Below are positions 1-6,728 of a stretch of 38,335 nt of DNA, piece after piece (within the stretch, counting starts at the first letter, position 1; each line of letters opens with the position of its first letter). The notes beneath the pieces are model-generated. The model ran no database searches. It saw nothing but the letters and a program-made list of their open reading frames with translations, and was not told the DNA's origin. The stretch comes from Clostridiales bacterium (lineage in GTDB: Bacteria > Bacillota > Clostridia > Caldicoprobacterales > DTU083), in contig DURK01000127.1 of NCBI GenBank assembly GCA_012837325.1, forward strand, positions 1 to 38,335, written 5' to 3'. The translations under genes and the position numbers were made by a program.

Positions 1-82
1 AGACCAAATGGCCCGGCAAGGTTACAGCTATAAAGACATACTTCAGCATTATTACAGAGGTGTGGAAATAACACGCTATTAG
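1..82 (+). CDS. spoIID: SpoIID C-terminal end (partial, cut by window edge)
   Basis: An open frame enters from the left edge and ends with TAG at 80-82. Its last 26 residues contain QMARQGYSYKDILQHYY, which matches the C-terminal end of SpoIID/LytB-domain proteins (compare QWGAFNMANN...DIINHYF in the second SpoIID-like gene of this window). SpoIID is the membrane-anchored lytic transglycosylase that, with SpoIIM and SpoIIP, remodels septal peptidoglycan during engulfment. Its position directly before spoIIQ and spoIIID is the conserved arrangement and supports the call. The catalytic region lies outside the window, so activity cannot be judged. Confidence 0.85.
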   Translation, partial: DQMARQGYSYKDILQHYYRGVEITRY

Positions 83-105
83 CTGTAATATGCCCTTCTC
101 CGCCT

Positions 106-133
106 GTATAAGTGTCCAAAAAATGGCAACAAT
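106..133 (+). promoter_or_regulatory. Candidate sigma-F promoter of spoIIQ
   Basis: GTATA at 106-110 and GGCAACAAT at 125-133 fit the sigma-F elements GYWTA and GGNNANANT. The spacer is 14 bases, about one shorter than usual. The site lies about 20 bases before the spoIIQ start. spoIIQ is a classic sigma-F gene in Bacillus subtilis; use of this site here is inferred. Confidence 0.5.
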
Positions 134-154
134 ACAGGTGGAGGTGTTAAACAA

Positions 155-1081
155 ATGGAAAAAGATATGTGGAAACAAAAGCTGAAAAAGGTATTCAACA
201 GGAAAAGCATGAAAGGGTTCATGGATAAGTTTGGATTTTATTTCATTTTACTTGTTTGTTTGGGGATCATAGGTGTGACAGCCTGGTTAACAAGAGATGG
301 AAGGGAAGACCAGCTGATCGGGGGGGAAGACAACGGCCCGGCAAACATTCAGGCAGAGGGACAAGATTTGGGTATTCCATCCCCGGATGACATTGACATT
401 ACCATCAAGGACATAACAAAGGGGAAGACGGAGGCTTTACCAACCGTCTCACCCGGCGGTTCACCAGCCGAAGACACCGTAAAAACACCGGATAAAGAGG
501 ATCAGGGCTCAGCAGAACAGCAGAAAGAACAGGTAAATGAGCAGGAGGATGCCGATTCTGCTTCCTCAAAGGAGCAAGAAGGCAGTTCGGATTCTGATCC
601 CGCTGACAATGTGGAGAAGCCGACTGATGAAGCCGTTCCTGCTTCTGCCGGCAGCCCTTCCAACCCAGCGGTTGAAATGATCATGCCCGTGAGTGGTCAG
701 GTTATCCGGCCTTATTCCGCTGATGAGCTGATCTATTCTCAAACCTTGAGGGAATGGACCACTCATACCGGGATTGACATAAAAGGCACGCTGGGAGAAG
801 AAGTCCGGGCTGCATTGGACGGCGTGGTTGAAAGCATCGTAGAGGATTCTCTTCAGGGAATTGTCATTACATTGGCTCATGAAAATGACTTGAAAACGGT
901 ATATACAGGATTATCTACCGGGGATATGGTGAAGATGGGGCAGTCGGTCGAGATCGGGCAGGTGATCAGCGGGGTTGGCAGAACAGCAGCTTTTGAAATA
1001 ACAGATGACCCTCATCTGCATTTTGAGGTGCTTCTCAAAGGGCAGCACCAGGATCCTTTCAATTATCTGAAGAAGGACTGA
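155..1081 (+). CDS. spoIIQ: Stage II sporulation protein Q, M23/LytM-domain protein
   Basis: This 308-residue protein has a basic N-terminus, one membrane segment (about residues 27-45), a long acidic Ser/Glu-rich linker (about 50-170) and a C-terminal LytM/peptidase M23 domain (about 175-305). SpoIIQ is made in the forespore and binds SpoIIIAH across the two septal membranes, forming the channel and ratchet needed for engulfment and late forespore gene expression. Both zinc-binding motifs are complete: HTGID (H204, D208) and HLH (H287, H289). B. subtilis SpoIIQ has lost a zinc ligand, whereas several clostridial versions keep the site, so this one may bind metal and cleave peptidoglycan. The ATG follows a GGTGGAGG ribosome site. 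It lies between the spoIID end and spoIIID and is followed by a strong terminator. Confidence 0.92.
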   Translation: MEKDMWKQKLKKVFNRKSMKGFMDKFGFYFILLVCLGIIGVTAWLTRDGREDQLIGGEDNGPANIQAEGQDLGIPSPDDIDITIKDITKGKTEALPTVSPGGSPAEDTVKTPDKEDQGSAEQQKEQVNEQEDADSASSKEQEGSSDSDPADNVEKPTDEAVPASAGSPSNPAVEMIMPVSGQVIRPYSADELIYSQTLREWTTHTGIDIKGTLGEEVRAALDGVVESIVEDSLQGIVITLAHENDLKTVYTGLSTGDMVKMGQSVEIGQVISGVGRTAAFEITDDPHLHFEVLLKGQHQDPFNYLKKD

Positions 1082-1120
1082 TAAACCGGAGAGACGCGCT
1101 GGATAAAAAAAGCTATGCCG

Positions 1121-1146
1121 GGACGCTGCAGGCAGCGTCCTTTTTT
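1121..1146 (+). terminator. Intrinsic terminator after spoIIQ
   Basis: A perfect inverted repeat, GGACGCTGC-AG-GCAGCGTCC, is followed at once by six T residues. It sits 40 bases after the spoIIQ stop and separates spoIIQ from spoIIID. Confidence 0.88.
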
Positions 1147-1323
1147 CATGCCCTTCCCTTCCTGTCCCCTTTTCACCGGGGAGGCTTTAATTTTACTTAT
1201 TCCATTCTATATTTTTCCCTTACTGCATAAGCATTTAAATAAAGAAAGCTGCAGAACCGGAAAACCAGCAAAACATGGGCTGACAAAAATTCCGGCGCTG
1301 GTATTGTTAGGGGGGAATCGATT

Positions 1324-1584
1324 TTGAAGGATTACATTGAAGAAAGGGCAATCGAAATTGCAAACTACATTATCGAATCGAAGGCTACCGTGCGGGAAGC
1401 CGCAAAGGTGTTTAAGGTGAGCAAGAGCACAGTACACAAGGACGTATCGGAACGCCTTCCGAAAATAAACCCCAATATTTCAGAAGAGGTTAAAAAGGTA
1501 CTCAATCAAAACAAAGCTGAAAGACACATAAGAGGCGGCAGAGCAACCCGCAACAAATATAAAGCATCCTCATTAACGGATTGA
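1324..1584 (+). CDS. spoIIID: Sporulation transcription factor SpoIIID
   Basis: This 86-residue protein is a mother-cell DNA-binding regulator that activates or represses many sigma-E genes and helps turn on sigK. The helix-turn-helix is clear: REAAKVFKVSKSTVHKDV (about residues 24-41) followed by ERLPKINP, a run nearly identical to the B. subtilis protein. The basic C-terminal tail (HIRGGRATRNKYK) is the family's second DNA-contacting element. The start is TTG at 1324, behind the purine-rich AGGGGGGAA; no ATG gives the conserved DYIEERA N-terminus. It follows the spoIIQ terminator and precedes the mbl-type gene, the same order as in B. subtilis. A clear sigma-E promoter was not found. Confidence 0.95.
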   Translation: MKDYIEERAIEIANYIIESKATVREAAKVFKVSKSTVHKDVSERLPKINPNISEEVKKVLNQNKAERHIRGGRATRNKYKASSLTD

Positions 1585-1663
1585 TCATCCCCTTACCAGC
1601 CTTTTGGACCATCAAAGTAAAGCTTTATAAAGCAGAAAAAAAGAAAACATGGTTTGACCGGAT

Positions 1664-1693
1664 TTGACAGTTGAATCGTGTTTTTCTTATTAA
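1664..1693 (+). promoter_or_regulatory. Possible sigma-A promoter of the mbl-type gene
   Basis: TTGACA (1664-1669) and TATTAA (1688-1693) are separated by 18 bases in the 200-base gap before the mbl-type gene. The -10 element is weak and the leader would be about 110 bases long, so this is tentative. Confidence 0.33.
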
Positions 1694-1806
1694 AAAAAGA
1701 GGAATTCCAATAAAAAGATAGAATAATACCATTCATTGGCTTTTCAAATGTCTTGTCAAAGCATGTAAGCTCCATATACGGATGAGGAAAGGTGAGGTTT
1801 TTTTTG

Positions 1807-2838
1807 TTGGGATTCAGAGACATTGGTATTGATTTGGGAACTGCCAGCGTGCTGGTATATTTGAGGGGAAAAGGGATTACCCTGAAGGAGCCGTCCGTCA
1901 TTTCCATTGACAGAAACAACGGTCAGGTATTGGCAGTCGGTGAGGAAGCCCGCTCTATGCTGGGAAGAACACCGGGCAACATCATTGCCATCCGTCCCTT
2001 GTCCGGAGGTGTCATATCCGATTATGAAATAACGGAAAAGATGCTGAAATATTTTCTGCACAAGGCAGCAGGGAAAAGGCTTTTCGGTAAGCCGCGGGTT
2101 GTGATTTGTGTTCCCAGCGGCGTTACAGAGGTGGAAAAGCGGGCTGTGCTGGATGCGGCAGCTGAGGCCGGCGCAGGCAGGATCTTTCTCATAGAGGAGC
2201 CGATCGCCGCCGCGATCGGAGCCAATTTGGATATTTCCAAGGCCTGTGGTCACATGGTGGTGGATATCGGAGGAGGGACAACCGATGTAGCGGTGATCTC
2301 TCTTGGCGGCGCTGTTCTTTCCGAAACCATAAAAACAGCCGGGAATGATTTTGATGAAGCAATCATAAAATATATGCGCAAGAAGTATAATCTGATGATT
2401 GGAGACCGAACCGCAGAGGATATGAAAATCAACATCGGCTCGGCCTATCCCAGAAAAGAACAGGTCAGCATGGATATAACAGGCCGTAATCTGATCTCGG
2501 GTCTGCCTAAAACCGTGACGGTCTCTTCCGAAGAAATGATTGAAGCCCTGGAAGAACCGGTACAGGCGATTGTGGAGGTTGTCCACTCGGTACTGGAACG
2601 AACCCCGCCCGAGCTGGCTTCCGATATCAGCGATCAGGGAATCTGCCTGACAGGCGGCGGAGCCTTGCTGTATGGTTTTGACAAGCTTCTGCAGGAACGC
2701 ACCAAAATAGCTGTTTATGTAGCGGAGGATGCGATTTCCTGTGTTGCCCTGGGTACCGGGAAAGCCCTTGAGGCTTTGGATGTTTACTCCAAAACTGCTG
2801 TATTTGAACATCGAAAAGGAGTGCAGGTTTCCTATTAA
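1807..2838 (+). CDS. mbl: Mbl/MreB-type bacterial actin
   Basis: This is a cytoplasmic actin homologue that forms membrane-associated filaments and guides lateral cell-wall synthesis in rod-shaped cells. The phosphate-1 loop RDIGIDLGTA is at the N-terminus, GRTPGNIIAIRPL follows, phosphate-2 is VVDIGGGTTDVAVIS, and LTGGGALLYG and ALGTGKALE lie in the adenosine-binding half. About 343 residues is normal for MreB/Mbl. A GTG at 1792 would extend the frame, but the ribosome site AGGTGAGG (1790-1797) overlaps that codon and is well spaced for TTG at 1804 or 1807. TTG 1807 gives an N-terminus like that of B. subtilis Mbl (three residues before RDIG). The spoIIID-mbl-fabZ order favours Mbl over MreB, which normally sits with mreCD. 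The call to Mbl rather than another MreB paralogue is by context. Confidence 0.88.
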   Translation: MGFRDIGIDLGTASVLVYLRGKGITLKEPSVISIDRNNGQVLAVGEEARSMLGRTPGNIIAIRPLSGGVISDYEITEKMLKYFLHKAAGKRLFGKPRVVICVPSGVTEVEKRAVLDAAAEAGAGRIFLIEEPIAAAIGANLDISKACGHMVVDIGGGTTDVAVISLGGAVLSETIKTAGNDFDEAIIKYMRKKYNLMIGDRTAEDMKINIGSAYPRKEQVSMDITGRNLISGLPKTVTVSSEEMIEALEEPVQAIVEVVHSVLERTPPELASDISDQGICLTGGGALLYGFDKLLQERTKIAVYVAEDAISCVALGTGKALEALDVYSKTAVFEHRKGVQVSY

Positions 2839-2861
2839 GCTCATGAAGGAGAACAGCCATC

Positions 2862-3299
2862 GTGTTGGACATCAATGAAATCATGAAACGAATCCCCCAT
2901 CGATATCCATTTTTGCTGGTAGACCGGGTTACAGAACTGGTTCCGGGGGTATCCGCCAAAGGGTATAAGAATATAACCAGTAACGAGCCTTTCTTTCAAG
3001 GTCATTTTCCAGGTTATCCGGTTATGCCGGGAGTCTTGATTCTGGAAGCCCTGGCTCAACTGGGAGCGGTTGCAGTCCTTGGCGAGCCGGGCAATCAAGG
3101 CAGGCTTGCGCTTTTTACAGGAATTGACGGCGTGCGGTTTCGCAGGCAGGTTGTACCCGGTGACCGACTGGATCTGGAGATTCAGGTTTTGCGGATGAAA
3201 AGCACGATGGGGAAGGCTGCCGTCAAAGCGACGGTGGAGGGTGAGCTGGCAGCAGAGGGGACCATTCTGTTTGCTCTGACCGATCCATCCGCCAGGTAA
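2862..3299 (+). CDS. fabZ: 3-hydroxyacyl-ACP dehydratase FabZ
   Basis: FabZ removes water from 3-hydroxyacyl-ACP to give trans-2-enoyl-ACP in type II fatty acid elongation. The 145-residue, single hot-dog-fold protein is of standard length. [13 protein letters not shown] near the N-terminus and [19 protein letters not shown] (about residues 48-66) are family signatures; H48 and E62 are the catalytic pair. GTG at 2862 follows AAGGAGAA. It starts 23 bases after mbl, probably in the same transcript, as in B. subtilis where fabZ is downstream of mbl. A terminator follows. Confidence 0.96.
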   Translation: MLDINEIMKRIPHRYPFLLVDRVTELVPGVSAKGYKNITSNEPFFQGHFPGYPVMPGVLILEALAQLGAVAVLGEPGNQGRLALFTGIDGVRFRRQVVPGDRLDLEIQVLRMKSTMGKAAVKATVEGELAAEGTILFALTDPSAR

Positions 3300-3353
3300 C
3301 CGATAAAGGGCTTCAGGCTGAAAAGAATAATTGATCAAAATCCGATTGAGTAG

Positions 3354-3379
3354 AAAAAGGCAGCATGGCTGCTTTTTTT
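3354..3379 (+). terminator. Intrinsic terminator after fabZ
   Basis: GCAGC-ATG-GCTGC is flanked by an A-run upstream and seven T residues downstream. It closes the mbl-fabZ unit before purR. Confidence 0.75.
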
Positions 3380-3437
3380 GTTTTGTCCGGGCTATATTGA
3401 TAAATATTAGTCAAATATTTATAATTGGTTCTGAAAT

Positions 3438-3450
3438 ATTGTTCGGATTT
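3438..3450 (-). promoter_or_regulatory. PurBox (PurR operator) before purR
   Basis: On the minus strand this site reads AAATCCGAACAAT, an exact match to the Bacillus PurBox consensus AWWWCCGAACWWT. It lies just upstream of the purR -10 element. A degenerate second half (ATTAGTCAAATAT, 3406-3418) is a weak partner. PurR of B. subtilis binds such boxes and represses its own gene, so autoregulation is inferred. Confidence 0.7.
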
Positions 3451-3461
3451 TTCTTCTCATA

Positions 3462-3470
3462 TGGTATAAT
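3462..3470 (+). promoter_or_regulatory. Extended -10 promoter of purR
   Basis: TGGTATAAT is an extended -10 (TGn plus a perfect TATAAT) about 40 bases before the purR start. No good -35 is seen at 17 bases, which fits an extended -10 promoter. The PurBox lies 11 bases upstream. Confidence 0.6.
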
Positions 3471-3509
3471 GAAAAGGAGAAATGAATCTGGGAAGAGGGG
3501 TTGATTTAG

Positions 3510-4331
3510 CTGAGAATTAAAAGGAATGAACGGATTGCGGCTATGACCCGCATTTTGTGCAGCCATCCCAATCAAATTTTTACCTTGCATGATTTCAGCG
3601 AACTTTTTCAATCGGCCAAGTCTACAGTTTGTGAAGATATTGCCATAATTCGCGACACCCTGCTGGAATTCGGTCTGGGTGATCTGGAATCCATAACAGG
3701 AGCAGGGGGCGGTGTTCGGTTTATCCCTCTGGCTGATAACCGAGACAGGGCAGATTACATACACAAGCTGTGTACCACTCTGTGTGATCCCAACCGAATT
3801 TTACCCGGCGGTTACCTCTACATGAGTGATCTTCTCTATGAACCTAAGCACCTCTGCCGCATCGGTGAGATTTTGGCTGCTGAATTTCTCAGTTCCAAGC
3901 CGGATTTTGTGATCACGGTGGAAACCAAGGGTATTCCGGTGGCAATCATGACTGCTTTTGCACTGGGCTGCCCCGTTGTGGCAGCAGGCCGGGATGGTCA
4001 GATAACCGAAGGACCCCTGGTCAGCATCAATTATGTTGCCTCCTCCTCCCGCCGAATGCAGACCATGTCTCTCCCCAAGAGGGCGATAAAGGAAGGCAGC
4101 CGTGCTCTCATCATAGATGATTTTATGAAGGGCGGAGGCACTGCCCGGGGCATGGTTCAGCTGTTGAAGGAATTCAAAGTGGATGTTGCTGGAATCGGAG
4201 TGGTGATTGCCACACGAGAACCACGTGTGAAGCTGGTCAGCAACTATACCTCTTTAATGGTACTGGAGGAGGTCAGCGAAAAGGAAAATCGGATCCGATT
4301 ATCACCTTCTGAATGGATCGCCGTAAATTAA
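3510..4331 (+). CDS. purR: Purine operon repressor PurR
   Basis: PurR represses purine biosynthesis and salvage genes; PRPP binding to its phosphoribosyltransferase-like domain relieves repression. An N-terminal winged helix (including [17 protein letters not shown]) is followed by the PRTase domain with [35 protein letters not shown] and the PRPP loop [17 protein letters not shown]. The first ATG (3543) would drop the first helix: homologues begin about 11 residues earlier with a segment like [12 protein letters not shown], which is encoded here from 3513. The only start-like codon after the in-frame TAG (3507) is CTG at 3510, nine bases after GGAAGAGGGG, so I chose CTG, giving 273 residues. 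It heads the purR-spoVG-glmU segment. Confidence 0.9.
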   Translation: MRIKRNERIAAMTRILCSHPNQIFTLHDFSELFQSAKSTVCEDIAIIRDTLLEFGLGDLESITGAGGGVRFIPLADNRDRADYIHKLCTTLCDPNRILPGGYLYMSDLLYEPKHLCRIGEILAAEFLSSKPDFVITVETKGIPVAIMTAFALGCPVVAAGRDGQITEGPLVSINYVASSSRRMQTMSLPKRAIKEGSRALIIDDFMKGGGTARGMVQLLKEFKVDVAGIGVVIATREPRVKLVSNYTSLMVLEEVSEKENRIRLSPSEWIAVN

Positions 4332-4355
4332 ATGGAAGAATTTCAAAAAAACAGA

Positions 4356-4380
4356 AGGAGTATCCATTTTTTTGGCGAAT
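4356..4380 (+). promoter_or_regulatory. Candidate sigma-H promoter of spoVG
   Basis: AGGAGTA (4356-4362) and CGAAT (4376-4380) are 13 bases apart, the same geometry as the well-known B. subtilis spoVG sigma-H promoter (AGGATTT, 13 bases, GGAAT). It lies about 50 bases before the GTG start of spoVG. Confidence 0.6.
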
Positions 4381-4431
4381 AAAGACAATAGAAAAATTGC
4401 AGCTTGCTATTGCTGGAAGGTGGTGAACTGG

Positions 4432-4692
4432 GTGACCTTTACCGATGTCCGAATCCGAAAAATTGGCAGTGAGGGCAAGATGAGGGCAGTGGCTTCCGTG
4501 ACCTTCGACAACGAATTTGTGGTACATGACATCAAGGTAATAGAAGGGCAAAGCGGGTTATTTATTGCCATGCCCAGCCGAAAGACCCCGGACGGGGAGT
4601 ACCGGGATATTGCCCACCCAATCAATTCAGAAACGAGAGAAAGACTGCAAAATCTAGTATTGGAAAAGTACAACGAGTTGGGTGATGAATGA
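4432..4692 (+). CDS. spoVG: Regulatory protein SpoVG
   Basis: SpoVG is a small, very conserved nucleic-acid-binding protein affecting septation, spore cortex formation and, in other Firmicutes, virulence and cell-wall genes. The 86-residue product contains [50 protein letters not shown] and [10 protein letters not shown], matching the family end to end. The frame is open further upstream to a TTG at 4372, but that codon lies inside the candidate sigma-H promoter and homologues begin at the GTG chosen here. That GTG follows AAGGTGGTGA at good spacing. The gene is monocistronic by the sequence: its own promoter before it and a strong terminator that overlaps its stop codon. Confidence 0.96.
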   Translation: MTFTDVRIRKIGSEGKMRAVASVTFDNEFVVHDIKVIEGQSGLFIAMPSRKTPDGEYRDIAHPINSETRERLQNLVLEKYNELGDE

Positions 4693-4730
4693 GCTTTAAA
4701 GGAGAGGAAACTCTCCTTTAAAGCTTTTTT
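4692..4730 (+). terminator. Strong intrinsic terminator of spoVG
   Basis: A perfect 15-base-pair stem (4692-4706 with 4711-4725) closes on a GAAA tetraloop and is followed by T residues. Its first base is the last base of the spoVG stop codon. Confidence 0.93.
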
Positions 4731-4774
4731 CCGTCAAATCATTTCTTTGTTTCAAATCATATGGAATTTCATTT

Positions 4775-4803
4775 TTGAATATGTATAATGATAGTGATAT
4801 AAT
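4775..4803 (+). promoter_or_regulatory. Sigma-A promoter of glmU
   Basis: TTGAAT (4775-4780) and TATAAT (4798-4803) are 17 bases apart, about 43 bases before the glmU ATG. A second TATAAT lies at 4784-4789. TTCGACA (4807-4813), the complement of a Spo0A-box core, follows the -10. Confidence 0.6.
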
Positions 4804-4845
4804 ATGTTCGACATTCCATTTCATCCATTTTAAGGAGCGAAGTAT

Positions 4846-6138
4846 ATGGAAAAATCGATTTCTGTTATTATACCGGTTTTGGGCAGCCAGTCCTCCGCAA
4901 TGCGCTCGGATATTCCGCTGGTTCTGCATGCCGTATGCGGGCGCAGCATGCTGGATTACACAATGGATACGGCGCGCTGTCTTACCGATAACATTGCTGT
5001 TTTGACAGCAGGCGGATGCGGGGAAAGCATGCATGGGCATGGGGTGGAACCCGGATTCATTCATCCATTGGCGGATGATCAGAATTCAGCCTATGCTTTT
5101 TTACAGGCTGCAGTGCAAGTAAGCGGTGATTCCGAGTATTTCATTCTACTCCCTGGAAACCTGCCTCTTGTTACGCTGTCCACCTTGCAGGATCTGCTTC
5201 AATTTGCCGGCAGTCAGCAGTTGGACGCAGTTTTGCTGGCAGCAGGTCACACTGCATTACCCGAGTTCGCGGGCCAGGTGATTTGTGTTCGTGTGAAATG
5301 GCTTGCTGACCTCCTGACAATGCATCAAAGCAAGCTGAAGGCCATTCCTATGCAGACTATGGATCTATGGCATCTATTGACTGCAGAACAGGCAAAAAAG
5401 AAGCTTTTTCATCCTGTCCACCCTGAGGAAACGATGGCAGTAACCGATCGGATTACTCTCTCCGAGGCAGAAAGAGCAATGCGGAATCGAATCAACCACA
5501 AGCATATGCAAAACGGGGTTACCTTAATCGACCCGTCCCAAACCTATATCGGGCCTGACGTATGCATTGAGCAGGATACCGTCATCTACCCGGGCAATGT
5601 TCTGGAAGGCAGCACTGTCATCGGCCGGGGCTGCACCCTGTATCCCAATAACAGGCTGAAGGATGTCCGGCTGGGGGAGGGAGTAACCCTGCAGTCTTCC
5701 GTCATTCTGGAGAGCAGCATCGGCGATAAAACCACCGTTGGGCCTTATGCCTATATCCGCCCGGGCAGTGAGATTGGAAGCGGTGTCCGCATCGGTGATT
5801 TTGTTGAGATCAAAAAATCGGTTATCGGCGAGGGAAGCAAGGTATCTCACCTGACCTATATTGGAGATGCCCGGCTGGGCAAAGATGTCAATGTAGGCTG
5901 CGGGGTGGTATGCGTCAATTACGACGGGAAAAGAAAACAAAGGGTGACCGTTGGCGATCATGCTTTTATTGGCTGCAACGTGAACCTGATCGCACCAGTG
6001 GAAGTGGAACATGATTCCTATATTGCCGCCGGCTCTACCATTACTGACAGGGTTCCGGCCAAAGCCCTGGCGATTGCCAGAGCCAGGCAGGTCAACAAGG
6101 AAGGCTGGGTAGACAAAAGAGAAAAGCAGGACGGCTGA
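4846..6138 (+). CDS. glmU: GlmU-like protein with intact acetyltransferase and degenerate uridyltransferase domain
   Basis: Normal GlmU acetylates glucosamine-1-P and then uridylates it, giving UDP-GlcNAc for peptidoglycan. Here the C-terminal left-handed beta-helix (about residues 230-420) is complete: RPGSEIG (R305), EIKKS (K323), SHLTYIGDA (catalytic H335, Y338) and VNYDG (N358, Y359). The N-terminal Rossmann half is recognisable (SDIPLVLHAVCGRSML) but lacks the LAAGxGTRM loop (IPVLGSQSSAM instead). The PK lysine is L25, the QxGTGHA motif is QNSAYAF, and the metal-binding GD is GN (N105). The half is also about 25 residues short for the family. Uridyl transfer is therefore very unlikely. 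The frame is intact, so this is not a recent pseudogene. It has its own promoter and precedes pth; prs, the usual next gene, is missing. UDP-GlcNAc synthesis would need another uridyltransferase. Confidence 0.9.
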   Translation: MEKSISVIIPVLGSQSSAMRSDIPLVLHAVCGRSMLDYTMDTARCLTDNIAVLTAGGCGESMHGHGVEPGFIHPLADDQNSAYAFLQAAVQVSGDSEYFILLPGNLPLVTLSTLQDLLQFAGSQQLDAVLLAAGHTALPEFAGQVICVRVKWLADLLTMHQSKLKAIPMQTMDLWHLLTAEQAKKKLFHPVHPEETMAVTDRITLSEAERAMRNRINHKHMQNGVTLIDPSQTYIGPDVCIEQDTVIYPGNVLEGSTVIGRGCTLYPNNRLKDVRLGEGVTLQSSVILESSIGDKTTVGPYAYIRPGSEIGSGVRIGDFVEIKKSVIGEGSKVSHLTYIGDARLGKDVNVGCGVVCVNYDGKRKQRVTVGDHAFIGCNVNLIAPVEVEHDSYIAAGSTITDRVPAKALAIARARQVNKEGWVDKREKQDG

Positions 6139-6156
6139 CGGAAAGGACAAAAGATT

Positions 6157-6717
6157 ATGTTTATCATAGCAGGGCTGGGCAATCCGGGGGAAAAATACCA
6201 TGGCAGCCGACACAATATCGGCTTTTATGTGTTGGATCTCCTGGCTCAGGCTCACGGAATCCGATTGAATAAAATCAGGCATAAGGCGGTACTGGGAGAA
6301 GGCTGGATCGGTGATCAAAAGGTAGTGCTTGCAAAGCCGCAGACCTTTATGAACAACAGCGGGGAAAGCCTGCTGGCCTTAAAGCAGTGGTACAAACCAG
6401 AGATGGGGCATATCATTGTCATCTATGACGATGTGGACCTGGATCCCGGAGTGGTTCGGATACGAGCATCGGGCAGTGCAGGCACCCACAATGGCATGCG
6501 CTCCATTCTTTATCTGCTTCAGGAATCTGATTTTCCCCGGGTGCGGGTGGGCATCGGCAGGCCTCCGGAAGGCTGGGAGCTGGCAGATTATGTACTGAGT
6601 CGTTTCCGTGAGGAGGAAATTGAGATTGTAAAAAAGGCTTGCAGCCGCGCAGCAGAAGGGGTGGAGTGCATTCTTTCCCAGGGAGTGGAGCAAGCTATGA
6701 GCAGGTACAACGGATAG
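6157..6717 (+). CDS. pth: Peptidyl-tRNA hydrolase
   Basis: Pth (SpoVC in B. subtilis) releases tRNA from peptidyl-tRNAs that drop off the ribosome. The 186-residue length is standard. FIIAGLGNPGEKY opens the protein; SRHNIGF carries the catalytic histidine (H19); KPQTFMNNSG, YDDVDLDPG (catalytic aspartate near residue 92) and GSAGTHNGMRS complete the active site. ATG follows GGAAAGG 18 bases after glmU, so the two are likely cotranscribed. The B. subtilis gene lies in the same glmU-to-mfd interval. Confidence 0.97.
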   Translation: MFIIAGLGNPGEKYHGSRHNIGFYVLDLLAQAHGIRLNKIRHKAVLGEGWIGDQKVVLAKPQTFMNNSGESLLALKQWYKPEMGHIIVIYDDVDLDPGVVRIRASGSAGTHNGMRSILYLLQESDFPRVRVGIGRPPEGWELADYVLSRFREEEIEIVKKACSRAAEGVECILSQGVEQAMSRYNG

Positions 6718-6728
6718 GAGAGGCTTGC

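Noticed and set aside
1205-1234. Possible sigma-E promoter of spoIIID (ATATT then CATAAGCAT)
   Set aside because: The spacer is 12 bases instead of 14 and the -10 is only a partial match, so the support is too weak although sigma-E control of spoIIID is expected.
1756-2844. 362-codon minus-strand open frame antisense to mbl
   Set aside because: It mirrors the codon pattern of mbl, has no ribosome site, and its predicted product shows no recognisable domain while the plus strand is a clear actin homologue.
4372-4431. 20-codon N-terminal extension of spoVG from TTG 4372
   Set aside because: It overlaps the candidate sigma-H promoter, has no homology to SpoVG proteins, and a well-placed GTG with a ribosome site follows.
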